Shown here piece after piece: positions 19,110 to 28,271 of a stretch of 64,000 bases of DNA. Numbering within the stretch: position 1 is the stretch's first letter; every line of letters starts with the position of its first letter. The position numbers were made by a program, and so were the translations under genes. Under the pieces are notes generated by a model, which was not told the DNA's origin, did not search any database, and saw nothing but the letters and a program-made list of their open reading frames with translations. The stretch lies in assembly GCF_030758955.1 (NCBI RefSeq), contig NZ_CP132360.1, forward strand, positions 1,469,778-1,533,777, in the 5' to 3' direction. The DNA is from Agrococcus beijingensis (GTDB lineage Bacteria > Actinomycetota > Actinomycetes > Actinomycetales > Microbacteriaceae).

Positions 19110-20441
19110 TCAGCGGCCGCGATCCTTCATCCACTGGGCGACGGCGCGCCACAGCGGCGCGACCTCGACGCCCTCCTCCTCGCGCATCCGCGCCCGGATG
19201 AGCCGACGCATCCGCAGGATCATGCAGAAGCCGAGCACGAACACCACCAGCTGCGAGGCGAGCGCGATGCGGAAGCCCTGCCAGTCGTAGAGGCCCACCG
19301 ACTCCCCCGCGGCGACCCGGGCCGAGTGCACCAGGTCGAGGGCGATGCCCACCGCCGGCATGATCATGAACGCCGCGATGAACCCACCGACGTTGACGAT
19401 GCCGTTCGCCGAGCCGAGCACCCGCAGCGGGTTCGACGTGCGGGCGAAGTCGAAGCCCACCGTCGAGCCGGGGCCGGCGATGCCGACGACGATCAGCAGC
19501 AGCACGATCATCCAGGTGGGCGGATGCGTCGGCCACAGGAGGGTCACGGACCACGCGGTCGTGAGGATGGCCGTGATCGAGAGCACGAGGGTGGAGCGGC
19601 GGAGCGGGAAGCGGGCGGTCGCGATGCCGACGATCGGACCGGCAACCATGCCGGTCACGACCACGATGCTCATCAGCCCTGCCGCCTCGCCCTGCGAGTA
19701 GCCGAGCCCCTCGACCAGCATCGGGAAGCCCCACAGCAGCAGGAAGGTGTTCGTCGAGGCGAGCAGCGTGAAGTGCGTCCAGAAGCCGAGCCTCGTGCCC
19801 GGCTGGCGGAAGGCGCTCTGCAGCCTGGGCCACCAGCCCTGCGGCACGTCGATGGAACCGGTCGGCGGCGTGCCCCCGGGCGGGGCGTCGCGCAGCAGGA
19901 TGAGCACCAGCACCAGGATCACGGCGCCCACGGCCGCGAGCGTGGCGTACGACAGGGTCCAGCCGACCTGGTTGAGCAGCCACACGAACGGCACCGCCGA
20001 AAGCAGCTGGCCGAACTGGCCCGCCATGCCCGTCCACTGCGACATCTGGGCGAGGATCGGTCCCCGGAACCAGCCCGCCGCGAGCCGGATCACCGAGATG
20101 AAGGTGGCGGCATCGCCGATGCCGAGCAGCACGCGGCCCACGATCGCCACCGGCAGCTCGGTCGCGACCGCGACGAGCACCTGCCCGACGAGCATGACCG
20201 CGGCGCCCGAGGCGATCAGCAGGCGCGGGCCGAAGCGGTCGAGCAGCACGCCCACCGGGACCTGCATGGCGGCGTAGACGCCGACCTGCACGGCTCCCAG
20301 CGTCGCCAGCAGCGTGGCCGCGATGTCGAAGCGCTCAGCGGCCGCCGGGCCGGCGACCCCCAGCGAGGAGCGGTGCAGGATCGCGACGACGTAGGCCAGC
20401 GTGCCGACCGCCCACACCAACCATGAGCGGGCGCTGTTCAT
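19110..20441 (-). CDS. MFS transporter
   Basis: Twelve-helix membrane transporter of 443 residues. Helix 1 begins SWLVWAVGTLAYVVAILHR. The loop 2-3 signature appears as PVGVLLDRFGPRLLIASG, and a charged central loop (RDAPPGGTPPTGSIDVPQ) lies near residue 210. The second half begins GTRLGFWTHFTLLAS. The ATG at 20441 overlaps the PAC2 stop in ATGA, so the two genes are coupled. It resembles the sugar-phosphate/nitrate-like MFS-1 group. The substrate is not predictable, and export is as likely as import. Confidence 0.85.
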   Translation of the reverse strand: MNSARSWLVWAVGTLAYVVAILHRSSLGVAGPAAAERFDIAATLLATLGAVQVGVYAAMQVPVGVLLDRFGPRLLIASGAAVMLVGQVLVAVATELPVAIVGRVLLGIGDAATFISVIRLAAGWFRGPILAQMSQWTGMAGQFGQLLSAVPFVWLLNQVGWTLSYATLAAVGAVILVLVLILLRDAPPGGTPPTGSIDVPQGWWPRLQSAFRQPGTRLGFWTHFTLLASTNTFLLLWGFPMLVEGLGYSQGEAAGLMSIVVVTGMVAGPIVGIATARFPLRRSTLVLSITAILTTAWSVTLLWPTHPPTWMIVLLLIVVGIAGPGSTVGFDFARTSNPLRVLGSANGIVNVGGFIAAFMIMPAVGIALDLVHSARVAAGESVGLYDWQGFRIALASQLVVFVLGFCMILRMRRLIRARMREEEGVEVAPLWRAVAQWMKDRGR

Positions 20442-21358
20442 CCGATCGGGTCCGAGCCCGGCCGGCGGCGCTCCCGCAGGTAGCGCTCGAGCTCGTCGGC
20501 GATCTCGTCGGCGCTCGGCAGCGAGCCGTCCTCGTCGGTCAGCGGCGACTTCACCGACGACTGCGCCATGAACGCGTCGTAGCGCGCCTCCAGCGTGCGC
20601 ACGACCCGCTGCAGGTCCTCGTTCGTCTCCATCTGCTGCGAGACGAGCTGCTGGAACTCGCGATCGGCCTGCCGCAGCTCCTCGGTGCGGAAGGCGAGCG
20701 AGGTGGCGCTCGTGACCCCCTCGAGCGCCGCCAGCGCGGGGCCTGCGGAGCCGGACTCGCCCACGTAGTGCGGCACCAGCACCGTGAACGTCGCGACGGG
20801 CGCGCGGGGGTGCAAGCGGTGCTCGATGCGGTGGATGACCGAGGCGGGAGCCGTCGAGACCGGCCGCCACGCCGAGTACTGCTCGATCAGCTCTGCCCGG
20901 TTGCCCGAGACCGTCGAGACCAGCGGGCGCGTGTGCGGCACGGGCATGCCGATCGAGGTGATGATCGTCGTCGAGGCGACCTCGAGCTCGTCGTGCAGCT
21001 CGAGCAGCGCGTCGGTGAAGCGCTCCCACAGCCAATCGGGCTCGGGGCCGGTGAGCAGCAGGAACGGCGCGCCCGCGTCGTCCTCGACCTGCAGCAGCGT
21101 GAGCGTGTGCGGCAGGTACTCCTCGATGTGGTCCTCGTTGAACAGCATCCGCGGGCGGCGCGAGCGGTGGTCGATGAGGATGTCGGTGTCGAACTCCACC
21201 ACCGGGCGGTGCGGCAGCGTGTCGAGCACGGCGGCGGCAGCGGCCTCCGCCGCGGCACCGGCATCGACGAAGCCGTGCAGGGCGATCACGAGGTCGAGGC
21301 CGCGCGGCACCGTCTCGAGATCCTCGAGGGCGAGGGTCAGGTCACGGGGCTCGAACAC
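20438..21358 (-). CDS. PAC2 family (proteasome assembly chaperone-like) protein
   Basis: Cytosolic protein of 306 residues with the PAC2 fold. Conserved segments are LVIALHGFVDAGAAAE, VEFDTDILIDHRSRRP, LLLTGPEPDWLWE and the C-terminal VPHYVGESGSAGPALAALEG. In actinobacteria this family is conserved, but a role in proteasome assembly is unproven. The C-terminal 60 residues are charged and helical (QMETNEDLQRVVRTLEARY). GTG at 21358 is chosen because it lies exactly 6 bases after a TAGTCT box. Divergent from pepA with 45 bases between starts. Confidence 0.87.
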   Translation of the reverse strand: MFEPRDLTLALEDLETVPRGLDLVIALHGFVDAGAAAEAAAAAVLDTLPHRPVVEFDTDILIDHRSRRPRMLFNEDHIEEYLPHTLTLLQVEDDAGAPFLLLTGPEPDWLWERFTDALLELHDELEVASTTIITSIGMPVPHTRPLVSTVSGNRAELIEQYSAWRPVSTAPASVIHRIEHRLHPRAPVATFTVLVPHYVGESGSAGPALAALEGVTSATSLAFRTEELRQADREFQQLVSQQMETNEDLQRVVRTLEARYDAFMAQSSVKSPLTDEDGSLPSADEIADELERYLRERRRPGSDPIG

Positions 21359-21404
21359 TGCTCCAGACTAGTGAACCCAGCGGCGCCGGTATCCTCGTGA
21401 CCCA
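21356..21404. promoter_or_regulatory. Divergent leaderless promoters of PAC2 and pepA
   Basis: Minus strand: TAGTCT (21370-21365), six bases, GTG. Plus strand: TATCCT (21390-21395), eight bases, ATG. Neither gene has a Shine-Dalgarno sequence, and polymerases binding the two boxes would collide. Confidence 0.6.
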
Positions 21405-22852
21405 TGCCCATCCCTGCGCTCTCCATCATCGCCCGCCCCGAAGACGCCACCGCCGAGCTCATCGTGCACGGCGTGCGCCCCGGCGAGACGCCAGAGGCCG
21501 ACGGCTTCGACAGCGAGCTGCTCGTCGGTCTCGGCGCCACCGGCAAGCGCGAGCAGGTCGTGCGCGGCGTCGTCGACGGTCGTCGCGTCGCGTTCGTGGG
21601 GCTGGGCGACCAGGTGACCTCGGACCGCCTGCGCGAGGTCGCCGGCGCGGCCGTGCGCGCGCTGCGGGAGGTGCCGACGATCGCCCTGGCGCTGCCGGTC
21701 GCCACGAGCGACGACGTGCTCGCCGTGCTCGAGGGCGCCGCGCTCGGCGCCTACCGCTACGACGGGCTGAAGACCGCGCCGAAGCCGGGCGTGCTCGAGA
21801 TCGCGGTGGTCGCCGGCGAGGCAGAGGTCTCCGAGACCGTCGTCGCGATGGCCCAGGCCGCCACGCAGGCCGTGTGGACCACGCGCGACCTGGCGAACAT
21901 GCCGCCCAACCTGCTGAGCCCCGTCACGTTCGCCGACATCGTCGCCGCGCAGGCGCCCGAGGCAGGGCTGAGCGTGGTCGTGCGCGACGAGGAGCGCCTG
22001 CGCCGCGAGGGCTTCGGCGGCATCGTCGGCGTCGGCCAGGGGTCGAGCCGGCCGCCGCGCCTCGTCACGGTCGAGCACGCGCCCGAGAACGCCACCCGCC
22101 ACGTGGTGCTGGTCGGCAAGGGCATCACCTTCGACTCGGGCGGCCTCTCGCTGAAGCCCGCCGCCTCGATGCAGCACATGAAGTACGACATGACCGGCGC
22201 CGCGACCGTCTACGCGGTCACCGTCGCCGCGGCGGCGCTGCAGCTGCCGATCCGCATCACCGCCCACCTGTGCCTCGCAGAGAACATGGTCTCCTCGACC
22301 TCGACACGCCCGGACGACGTCATCACCATCCGCGGCGGCAAGACCGTCGAGGTCACCAACACCGACGCCGAGGGCCGGCTGGTCATGGCCGACGGCCTCG
22401 TGCTCGCCAGCGAGGCGCAGCCCGACGCGATCATCGACGTCGCCACCCTCACCGGCGCGCAGGTGGTGGCGCTGGGCAGCCGCGTCAGCGGCGTGATGGG
22501 CAACGACGGCGCCTTCGTCGACGCCGTGGTGCGCGCCTCGCGGGAGGTGGGCGAGCAGGTCTGGCCCATGCCCATCCCCGAGGAGATGCTGCCGATGCTC
22601 GACTCGGAGGTCGCCGATCTCGCGAACGCCAAGGTCGGCAACCGGGCCGGCGGCATGCTGCTGGCCGCGGCGTTCCTGGCCGAGTTCATCGGCGAGCGCG
22701 ACGGTGCGCGCATCCCGTGGGCCCACGTCGACATCGCCGGGCCGTCGACCAACACCGGCAAGGCCTTCGGGTTCACGCCCGTCGGTGCGACCGGCGTGGT
22801 CGTGCGCGGCATCCTGCGCACCCTGTCGAAGATGTCTCGCTCGGCCGAGTAG
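21404..22852 (+). CDS. pepA: Leucyl aminopeptidase (M17 family)
   Basis: Cytosolic dizinc/dimanganese aminopeptidase of 482 residues, removing N-terminal Leu and other residues from peptides; the family is hexameric. The C-terminal catalytic domain shows VLVGKGITFDSGGLSLK (metal Lys and Asp), the family signature NTDAEGRLVMADGLV and IDVATLTGAQVVALG. The N-terminal 165 residues form the variable regulatory domain. The 3' end is LRTLSKMSRSAE. The ATG at 21404 is the only plausible start and fits the leaderless promoter. It stands before lpd and sucB on the same strand but has its own unit. Confidence 0.94.
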   Translation: MPIPALSIIARPEDATAELIVHGVRPGETPEADGFDSELLVGLGATGKREQVVRGVVDGRRVAFVGLGDQVTSDRLREVAGAAVRALREVPTIALALPVATSDDVLAVLEGAALGAYRYDGLKTAPKPGVLEIAVVAGEAEVSETVVAMAQAATQAVWTTRDLANMPPNLLSPVTFADIVAAQAPEAGLSVVVRDEERLRREGFGGIVGVGQGSSRPPRLVTVEHAPENATRHVVLVGKGITFDSGGLSLKPAASMQHMKYDMTGAATVYAVTVAAAALQLPIRITAHLCLAENMVSSTSTRPDDVITIRGGKTVEVTNTDAEGRLVMADGLVLASEAQPDAIIDVATLTGAQVVALGSRVSGVMGNDGAFVDAVVRASREVGEQVWPMPIPEEMLPMLDSEVADLANAKVGNRAGGMLLAAAFLAEFIGERDGARIPWAHVDIAGPSTNTGKAFGFTPVGATGVVVRGILRTLSKMSRSAE

Positions 22853-22878
22853 TCCCCGAGCACCCCGGCGCGTGCGGC

Positions 22879-22884
22879 TAGGCT
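22879..22884 (+). promoter_or_regulatory. Probable -10 box of lpd-sucB
   Basis: TAGGCT lies 73 bases before the lpd start, giving a leader of about 66 bases with AAGGAG near its end. Confidence 0.45.
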
Positions 22885-22956
22885 GGCAAAGGCAGGAACT
22901 GCCGAGCACCGCTGCGTCCACCGACGCGGCAACGAAGACTCATAAGGAGCAAGTGC

Positions 22957-24330
22957 GTGTCCGATCAGAGCTTTGACATCGTCGTCCTGGGTGGCGGCAG
23001 CGCGGGGTACGCCGTGGCGCTGCGGGCCGTGCAGCTCGGCAAGACCGTCGCGATCGTCGAGAAGGACAAGCTCGGCGGCACGTGCCTCCACAAGGGCTGC
23101 ATCCCGACGAAGGCCATGCTCCACTCCGGGGAGGTCGCCGACGTCGTGCGCGAGTCCGGTGAGGCCGGCGTCGACGCCGAGCTCAAGGGCATCGACATCC
23201 AGCGCGTGACCGCCTTCCGCGAAGGCATCGTCTCGAAGAAGTTCAAGGGCCTGCAGGGGCTCATCAAGGCCAAGGGCATCCCGGTGATCGAGGGCGAGGG
23301 CGAGCTGACGTCCCCCACGACCGTGCAGGTGGGCGAGCAGACGATCACGGGCAAGAGCATCGTGCTCGCCACCGGCTCCTACCCGAAGTCGCTCCCCGGC
23401 CTCGAGATCACCGGCAACGTCATCACGAGCGAGCAGGCCCTGCAGCTCGACTGGATCCCGCAGCGCGCGGCGATCCTCGGCGGCGGCGTCATCGGCGTGG
23501 AGTTCGCGAGCGTCTGGCGCTCCTTCGGCGTCGAGGTGACGATCATCGAGGGCCTTCCTCACCTCGTGCCCAACGAGGAGGAGTCGGTCTCGAAGCAGTT
23601 CGAGCGGGCCTACAAGAAGCGCGGCATCCAGTTCAAGCTCGGCGCCCGCTTCTCGGGCGTCACGCAGGACGACTCGGGCGTGCACGTCTCGCTCGAGACC
23701 GGCGAGACCATCGACGCCGACCTGCTGCTCGTGGCCGTCGGCCGCGGCCCGGTCACCGCGAACCTCGGCTACGAGGAGGTCGGGGTGCAGATGGACCGCG
23801 GCTTCGTGACCGTCGACGAGCGCCTCCAGACCTCCGTGCCGGGCGTCTACGCCGTCGGTGACATCGTGCCCGGCCTGCAGCTCGCGCACCGCGGCTACCA
23901 GCAGGGCATCTTCGTCGCCGAGCAGATCGCGGGTCTCGACCCGCGCCCCGTCGCAGACCTCAACATCCCCAAGGTCACCTACTCCGACCCCGAGGTCGCA
24001 TCCGTCGGCTACACGGAGGCGAAGGCCAAGGAGCAGTTCGGCGACGACCGGATCGAGTCCTACGAGTACTCCCTCGGCGGCAACGCCAAGAGCGAGATCG
24101 TCGGCACCGCCGGATCGGTGAAGGCCGTGCGCGTCAAGGACGGCCCCGTGGTCGGCGTCCACATGATCGGCCGCCGCGTCGGCGAGCTCATCGGCGAGGC
24201 GCAGCTCATCGTGAACTGGGAGGCGTACCCCGAGGATGTCTCCCAGCTCATCCACGCGCACCCGACGCAGTACGAGGCGCTCGGCGAGACCATGCTGAAG
24301 CTCGCGGGCACGCCGCTGCACGCCATCTGA
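22957..24330 (+). CDS. lpdA: Dihydrolipoyl dehydrogenase (E3)
   Basis: FAD flavoprotein re-oxidising dihydrolipoyl groups of 2-oxoacid dehydrogenase complexes, reducing NAD+. Of 457 residues, the FAD motif is VVLGGGSAGYAVALRA and the redox disulfide is Cys43/Cys48 in GGTCLHKGCIPTK. The NAD motif is AAILGGGVIGVEFASVW, and the second FAD segment is VYAVGDIVPG. The catalytic His-Glu pair is in HAHPTQYEALGE near the C-terminus. GTG at 22957 follows AAGGAG by about 7 bases. It is 24 bases upstream of sucB, so E3 and E2 form one operon. Confidence 0.96.
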   Translation: MSDQSFDIVVLGGGSAGYAVALRAVQLGKTVAIVEKDKLGGTCLHKGCIPTKAMLHSGEVADVVRESGEAGVDAELKGIDIQRVTAFREGIVSKKFKGLQGLIKAKGIPVIEGEGELTSPTTVQVGEQTITGKSIVLATGSYPKSLPGLEITGNVITSEQALQLDWIPQRAAILGGGVIGVEFASVWRSFGVEVTIIEGLPHLVPNEEESVSKQFERAYKKRGIQFKLGARFSGVTQDDSGVHVSLETGETIDADLLLVAVGRGPVTANLGYEEVGVQMDRGFVTVDERLQTSVPGVYAVGDIVPGLQLAHRGYQQGIFVAEQIAGLDPRPVADLNIPKVTYSDPEVASVGYTEAKAKEQFGDDRIESYEYSLGGNAKSEIVGTAGSVKAVRVKDGPVVGVHMIGRRVGELIGEAQLIVNWEAYPEDVSQLIHAHPTQYEALGETMLKLAGTPLHAI

Positions 24331-24354
24331 TCGATTGCCACAGGAGACACACGC

Positions 24355-26283
24355 ATGACTGACATCAAGCTCCCCGAGCTCGGCGAGAGCGTCACCGAGG
24401 GCACGATCACCCGCTGGCTGAAGGCCGTCGGCGACGAGATCGCCGTCGACGAGCCGCTGGTCGAGATCTCGACCGACAAGGTCGACACCGAGGTGCCGTC
24501 GCCCATCGCCGGCACGCTCACCGAGATCCTGGCCGGCGAGGACGACACCGTCGAGGTCGGCGCGGTCATCGCCCGCGTCGGCGACGCCGGCGACGCGCCC
24601 GCCGAGGCCGCTCCGGCGGACGAGGCTCCCGCAGAGGAGAGCGCGACCGAGGCCGCCACCGAGGGCACCGACAGCGACGCCGACCAGGAGGCCGACGACG
24701 AGTCGGCCGCCGAGGCGCAGGAGTCGCCGTCGAAGGAGGCCGACGAGGCTCCCGCCGAGCAGGAGGCCCCCACGCCCGAGCAGGCGCCGACCGCCGACCA
24801 GGCGCCGGCCGCCGAGGGCGGCATCGACATCAAGCTCCCCGAGCTGGGCGAGAGCGTCACCGAGGGCACGATCATCCGCTGGCTGAAGGCCGTCGGCGAC
24901 ACGATCGAGGTCGACGAGGCCATCGTCGAGATCTCCACCGACAAGGTCGACACCGAGGTGCCGTCGCCGGTCGCCGGCACGATCTCCGAGCTGCTCGTGA
25001 ACGAGGACGACACGGTCGAGGTCGGCTCCGTCATCGCACGCGTCGGCGGCTCCGCGGGCGCCCCGGCCGCCGCACCCGCCGGCGACCAGAAGACCGACGA
25101 GCCCCCGGCCGAGTCCGAGGGCTCCGCCGAGGCGCAGGACGCCGCGCCCGCCGAGCAGCCCGCGCCGGCACAGCCGTCGACCGAGCAGCCCGCGCCCGCC
25201 AAGGCGCCCGAGACCGAGGCACCGAAGGCCGCGGCACCCGAGGCCGCGGCTCCGAAGGCACCGGCGCAGCCCGCGCGCCCGGCTCCGGCAGCTCCGGCCC
25301 CGGCAGCACCGGCTCCGGCAGCCGCCGCTCCCGCACCGGCTCCGACGCCTGCCGCGGCCCCGGCCGCGCCCGCATCGTCGGGCTCCGTCTACGTCACGCC
25401 GATCGTGCGCAAGCTGGCGAACGAGCAGGGCGTCGACCTCGCCTCGGTCACCGGCACGGGCGTCGGCGGCCGCATCCGCAAGGAGGACGTGCTGGCCGCC
25501 GCGCAGGCGAAGCCCGCAGCCGCGGCCGCCAGCGGGTCGGCTCCGGCTGCAGCCGCCCCGGCCCCCGTCGAGGTGTCGCCCCTGCGCGGCACCACCGCGC
25601 CCCTCTCGCGCCTGCGCAAGGTGGTCGCGAAGCGGGCGGTCGAGTCGATGCAGACGCTCGCGCAGCTCACGACGGTCGTCGAGGTCGACGTGACGAAGGT
25701 CGCGCAGCTGCGCGACGCGAAGAAGGCCGCCTTCCAGCAGGAGACGGGCAACAAGCTCACCTTCCTGCCGTTCTTCACGCAGGCCGCCGTCGAGGCGCTC
25801 AAGTCGCACCCGCTGATCAACTCGACCGACGACGGCGAGACGATCACCTACCCGGCGACCGAGAACCTCGCGATGGCGGTCGACACCGAGCGGGGCCTGC
25901 TCACGCCGGTCATCCGCGACGCGTCGTCGAAGAGCATCAAGGAGCTCACGGCCGAGATCGCCGATCTCGCCCAGCGCACCCGCGACAACCAGCTCAAGCC
26001 CGACGAGCTGGCCGGCGGCACCTTCACGCTCACCAACACCGGCTCGCGCGGCGCGCTCTTCGACACGCCCGTCGTGTTCCAGCCGCAGCGCGCGATCCTC
26101 GGCGTCGGCACGGTCGTGAAGCGCGCCGCGGTGGTGACGGTCGACGGTCAGGACTCGCTCCAGATCCGCTCGATGGTCTACCTCGCCCTGTCGTACGACC
26201 ACCGCATCATCGACGGCGCCGACGCGGCCCGCTACCTCGGCCAGGTCAAGGCTCGTCTCGAGTCGGGCGCCTTCGAGGTCTAG
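24355..26283 (+). CDS. sucB: Dihydrolipoyl acyltransferase (E2) of the 2-oxoacid dehydrogenase complex
   Basis: Lipoylated core enzyme of 642 residues. Lipoyl domain 1 covers residues 1-80 (lipoyl Lys42 in [14 protein letters not shown]). Lipoyl domain 2 covers about 158-235 (Lys197 in the same motif). Ala/Pro/Glu linkers follow each. The E3-binding domain is near 345-380 ([19 protein letters not shown]) and the catalytic domain runs from about 405. The active site is [16 protein letters not shown] (His616, Asp620). In actinobacteria this E2 serves pyruvate dehydrogenase and associates with 2-oxoglutarate dehydrogenase (family knowledge), so succinyl specificity should not be assumed. A hairpin terminator lies 26 bases after the stop, inside the convergent gene. 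Confidence 0.93.
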   Translation: MTDIKLPELGESVTEGTITRWLKAVGDEIAVDEPLVEISTDKVDTEVPSPIAGTLTEILAGEDDTVEVGAVIARVGDAGDAPAEAAPADEAPAEESATEAATEGTDSDADQEADDESAAEAQESPSKEADEAPAEQEAPTPEQAPTADQAPAAEGGIDIKLPELGESVTEGTIIRWLKAVGDTIEVDEAIVEISTDKVDTEVPSPVAGTISELLVNEDDTVEVGSVIARVGGSAGAPAAAPAGDQKTDEPPAESEGSAEAQDAAPAEQPAPAQPSTEQPAPAKAPETEAPKAAAPEAAAPKAPAQPARPAPAAPAPAAPAPAAAAPAPAPTPAAAPAAPASSGSVYVTPIVRKLANEQGVDLASVTGTGVGGRIRKEDVLAAAQAKPAAAAASGSAPAAAAPAPVEVSPLRGTTAPLSRLRKVVAKRAVESMQTLAQLTTVVEVDVTKVAQLRDAKKAAFQQETGNKLTFLPFFTQAAVEALKSHPLINSTDDGETITYPATENLAMAVDTERGLLTPVIRDASSKSIKELTAEIADLAQRTRDNQLKPDELAGGTFTLTNTGSRGALFDTPVVFQPQRAILGVGTVVKRAAVVTVDGQDSLQIRSMVYLALSYDHRIIDGADAARYLGQVKARLESGAFEV

Positions 26284-27239
26284 TCGACCCAGGCGTCGCG
26301 CAGCGTCCAACCGGCCTCGGTGCTCATCACGAGCACCGAGGCCGGTTCGCGTTCCGACACCACGCGCAGCAGCCACGCATCGCCCACCCGCTGCACCACC
26401 TCGAGGGTGCCGTCGTCGGGCATGCGCCACGGCGACGTCGCGCGCAGCTGCGGGCTGTCGGGCTCGTGCAGCCCCACCAGGCACGCCGCATCGCCGGCAT
26501 CGATGCACGACTCCCGCTCGACGAGCAGCGCCGCGGCGCCGACCAGCGGGTCGTCGCCCACCGCGCTCTCGGGGGCGGATGCGTCGGCGCCGGCCGCGCC
26601 GTCGTCCGCCGCCTCGGTCGCGGGTGCGGTCGCGTCGGCCGCTGCAGGCTCCCCCTGCGGTGCGGCCGCCGCTGGCGACGGCACCACCGCGATGGTCGGC
26701 AGCGCGATCTCGGCATCCGCCGAGGCAGCACCGGCACCGGCGGAGGCCGCCGACCATGCCAGTGCGCCCGCGACCACGAGGGAGATCGCGCCGGCGCCCG
26801 CGAAGCCCCAGAAGCGCGGCCGCACGGTGCCGAGCGACGCGCGGAGCCGGTCGATCGCGGTGCCCGCCGACGGCAGGGCCTCCAGCAGCAGCGCCACGCG
26901 AGCCCAGACGGCCTCGAGCCCGACCGCCCGCTCGCGGCGACGCATCCGCGGCCTCGGCGCCGACGACACCGCCGCGGGTGCGTCGAGCGTCAGCGGCAGC
27001 GCCGGCCACGCGCGCAGCAGCGCCTCGCCCGCGCCCGCCAGGTCGCGCGCCTCGAGCGCCGGCTCGACCGCCGCGGGCAGCGGTCGTCCGCAGGCGTCGG
27101 CCAGCAGCAGGGCGAGCTCGCGCCAGCCGGCGACGTCGGCCGCCACGGCCTCGCTCGCGTCGCGCCACGCCCGACTGGGCCGCTCGGTCTCGATGCGTGC
27201 GCCCTCGGCCGTCAGCAGCGGCGCGCCGTCGGCGTCGAG
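26280..27239 (-). pseudogene. 3' part of a membrane protein gene, 5' end lost
   Basis: The open frame encodes about 320 residues before sense is lost at 27240. Visible parts are a helical segment with AGWRELALLLADACGRPL, a basic stretch (RPRMRRRERAVG), one membrane helix (FWGFAGAGAISLVVAGALAW), and an Ala/Pro linker. An external C-terminal domain follows with two cysteines in ESCIDAGDAACLVG. The order cytosolic helical region-helix-external domain resembles actinobacterial kinase-like membrane proteins, but I cannot identify it. Upstream of 27240 the frame is merely antisense to the HNH fragment, so the true N-terminus appears deleted. The stop shares a CTAG with sucB. A shortened functional protein starting at an internal GTG is possible. 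Confidence 0.5.
26309..26347. terminator. 17-bp perfect hairpin after sucB, inside the convergent gene
   Basis: AACCGGCCTCGGTGCTC pairs perfectly with its complement across a 5-base loop. It begins 26 bases after the sucB stop and lies within the last codons of the convergent truncated gene, so it ends sucB transcription and would also affect the opposite one. Confidence 0.82.
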
Positions 27240-27761
27240 ACGGTCGTCTGGGAGCGGCTGTTCCTCCACCCGGTCACCGGGCTGCCGGTGACGGTCGACA
27301 CCTACCAGCCCAACCGTGCGCAGCGCCGGCTGCTGCGCGCCCGCGACGGCCACTGCCGCTGGCCCGGCTGCGCCAACCCCGTCTCCCGCGCCGACGTCGA
27401 CCACACGCGCGACTTCGCGAAGGGCGGGATGACCACGCTGTCGAACCTCGCGCACCTCTGTAGACGGCACCACACCATGAAGCACGCCACCCGCTGGACC
27501 GTGCGGCAGCTGCCCGACGGGGTGCTCGAATGGACCAGCCCCCTCGGCACCATCCACCGCGACGAACCCGAACCCCAAGGGCCACGCTTCGCCGACACAC
27601 CCTCCTCGGACCCGTGGGAGAGCATCTGGGCGATCCCCATCGGCATCGTCGCCCCACCCAGCCCCGACGAACCACCCTGGGTCTACGGCACCACCTGGGC
27701 GGCCTGGGCACCCGACCCGGCGACCACCCGCCCGAACTCGGCAGGCTCGGCATCTGCATGA
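27240..27761 (+). pseudogene. 3' fragment of a DUF222/HNH endonuclease (13E12-repeat) gene
   Basis: The frame encodes the C-terminal third of an HNH nuclease of the actinobacterial DUF222-HNH type: HPVTGLPVTVDTYQPNRAQR, then ARDGHCRWPGCANPV, DVDHTRDFAKGGMTTLSNLA and LCRRHHTMKHATRWTV. The last gives the HNH metal site. The usual N-terminal DUF222 domain (250-300 residues) is missing: left of about 27240 the frame is antisense to another gene. There is no start codon with a ribosome binding site. These genes exist in many near-identical copies per genome and often recombine, which explains the breakpoint. The fragment ends SAGSASA and a TGA at 27761. Confidence 0.8.
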
Positions 27762-27803
27762 CCTGACCGAGTCGGCATCCGGTCGCACGCTGGTCCGGCT
27801 GCC

Positions 27804-28271
27804 TCAGGTCGTGCGCACCTCGTCGGCGAGCTCGCCGGGCGAGTTGGCCGCGATGTGGGCGTCCTCCTGCTCGCGCCAGAGCGTCCACCAGGAATCGTCG
27901 CCGTCGCGCGCCAGCGCACGCGCGTGGCGCAGCTCCTCGGGTGCCTCGAGCCAGATCGCGAGGTCGGCGTGCTCACGGCTCTCGAGCGTCAGCGAGCCGC
28001 ACCCCTCGATGATGAGCGCCTCGCCAGGCACGGCGCCGTCCTCCTCGCGCCAGTCGCCGAGCTCCCAGTCCCAGCGCCGCCATGAGGCCGCGGCGCCCAC
28101 GGCCAGCGGCATCAGGATCGCCCGCTCGAGCAGGCGCGAGCCGGTCGCGAGGCCGTGCCAGCCGGCGTAGAGGTCGTCCATGTGGATGACGCGCGCGCCG
28201 GTCTCCGCCGCGAGCCGCTCGGCGAGCTGGGTCTTGCCCGAGCCGGAGCGCCCGTCGATGATCGTGATCAC
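27804..28271 (-). CDS. Small P-loop kinase-like protein, fourth gene of the thiamine operon
   Basis: Cytosolic protein of 155 residues with the uridine/nucleoside-kinase-like fold. Walker A is IIDGRSGSGKTQLAERLA, and HMDDLYAGWHGLATGS matches the substrate/Mg region. EALIIEGCGSL and DLAIWLEAPEELRHARALARD complete the kinase-like core. The ATG at 28271 overlaps the EcfT stop in ATGA, so it is translated with the TPP-regulated ykoEDC genes. Similar uridine-kinase-like proteins are widespread in actinobacteria without assigned substrate. The context invites a role in thiamine-precursor phosphorylation, but that is inference only. Confidence 0.75.
   Translation of the reverse strand: MITIIDGRSGSGKTQLAERLAAETGARVIHMDDLYAGWHGLATGSRLLERAILMPLAVGAAASWRRWDWELGDWREEDGAVPGEALIIEGCGSLTLESREHADLAIWLEAPEELRHARALARDGDDSWWTLWREQEDAHIAANSPGELADEVRTT

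Noticed and set aside
22210-27168. Minus-strand open frame of over 1,600 codons opposite pepA, lpd and sucB
   Set aside because: It mirrors the codon-position GC pattern of three well-identified genes and is composed of Arg/Gly/Ala/Leu-rich nonsense. Similar long antisense frames lie opposite parC, gatB, ligA and glgB.
27240-27761. HNH fragment as an intact homing endonuclease or part of an active mobile element
   Set aside because: It lacks the DUF222 domain, a start codon with a ribosome site, and any terminal repeats; it reads as a truncated chromosomal gene.
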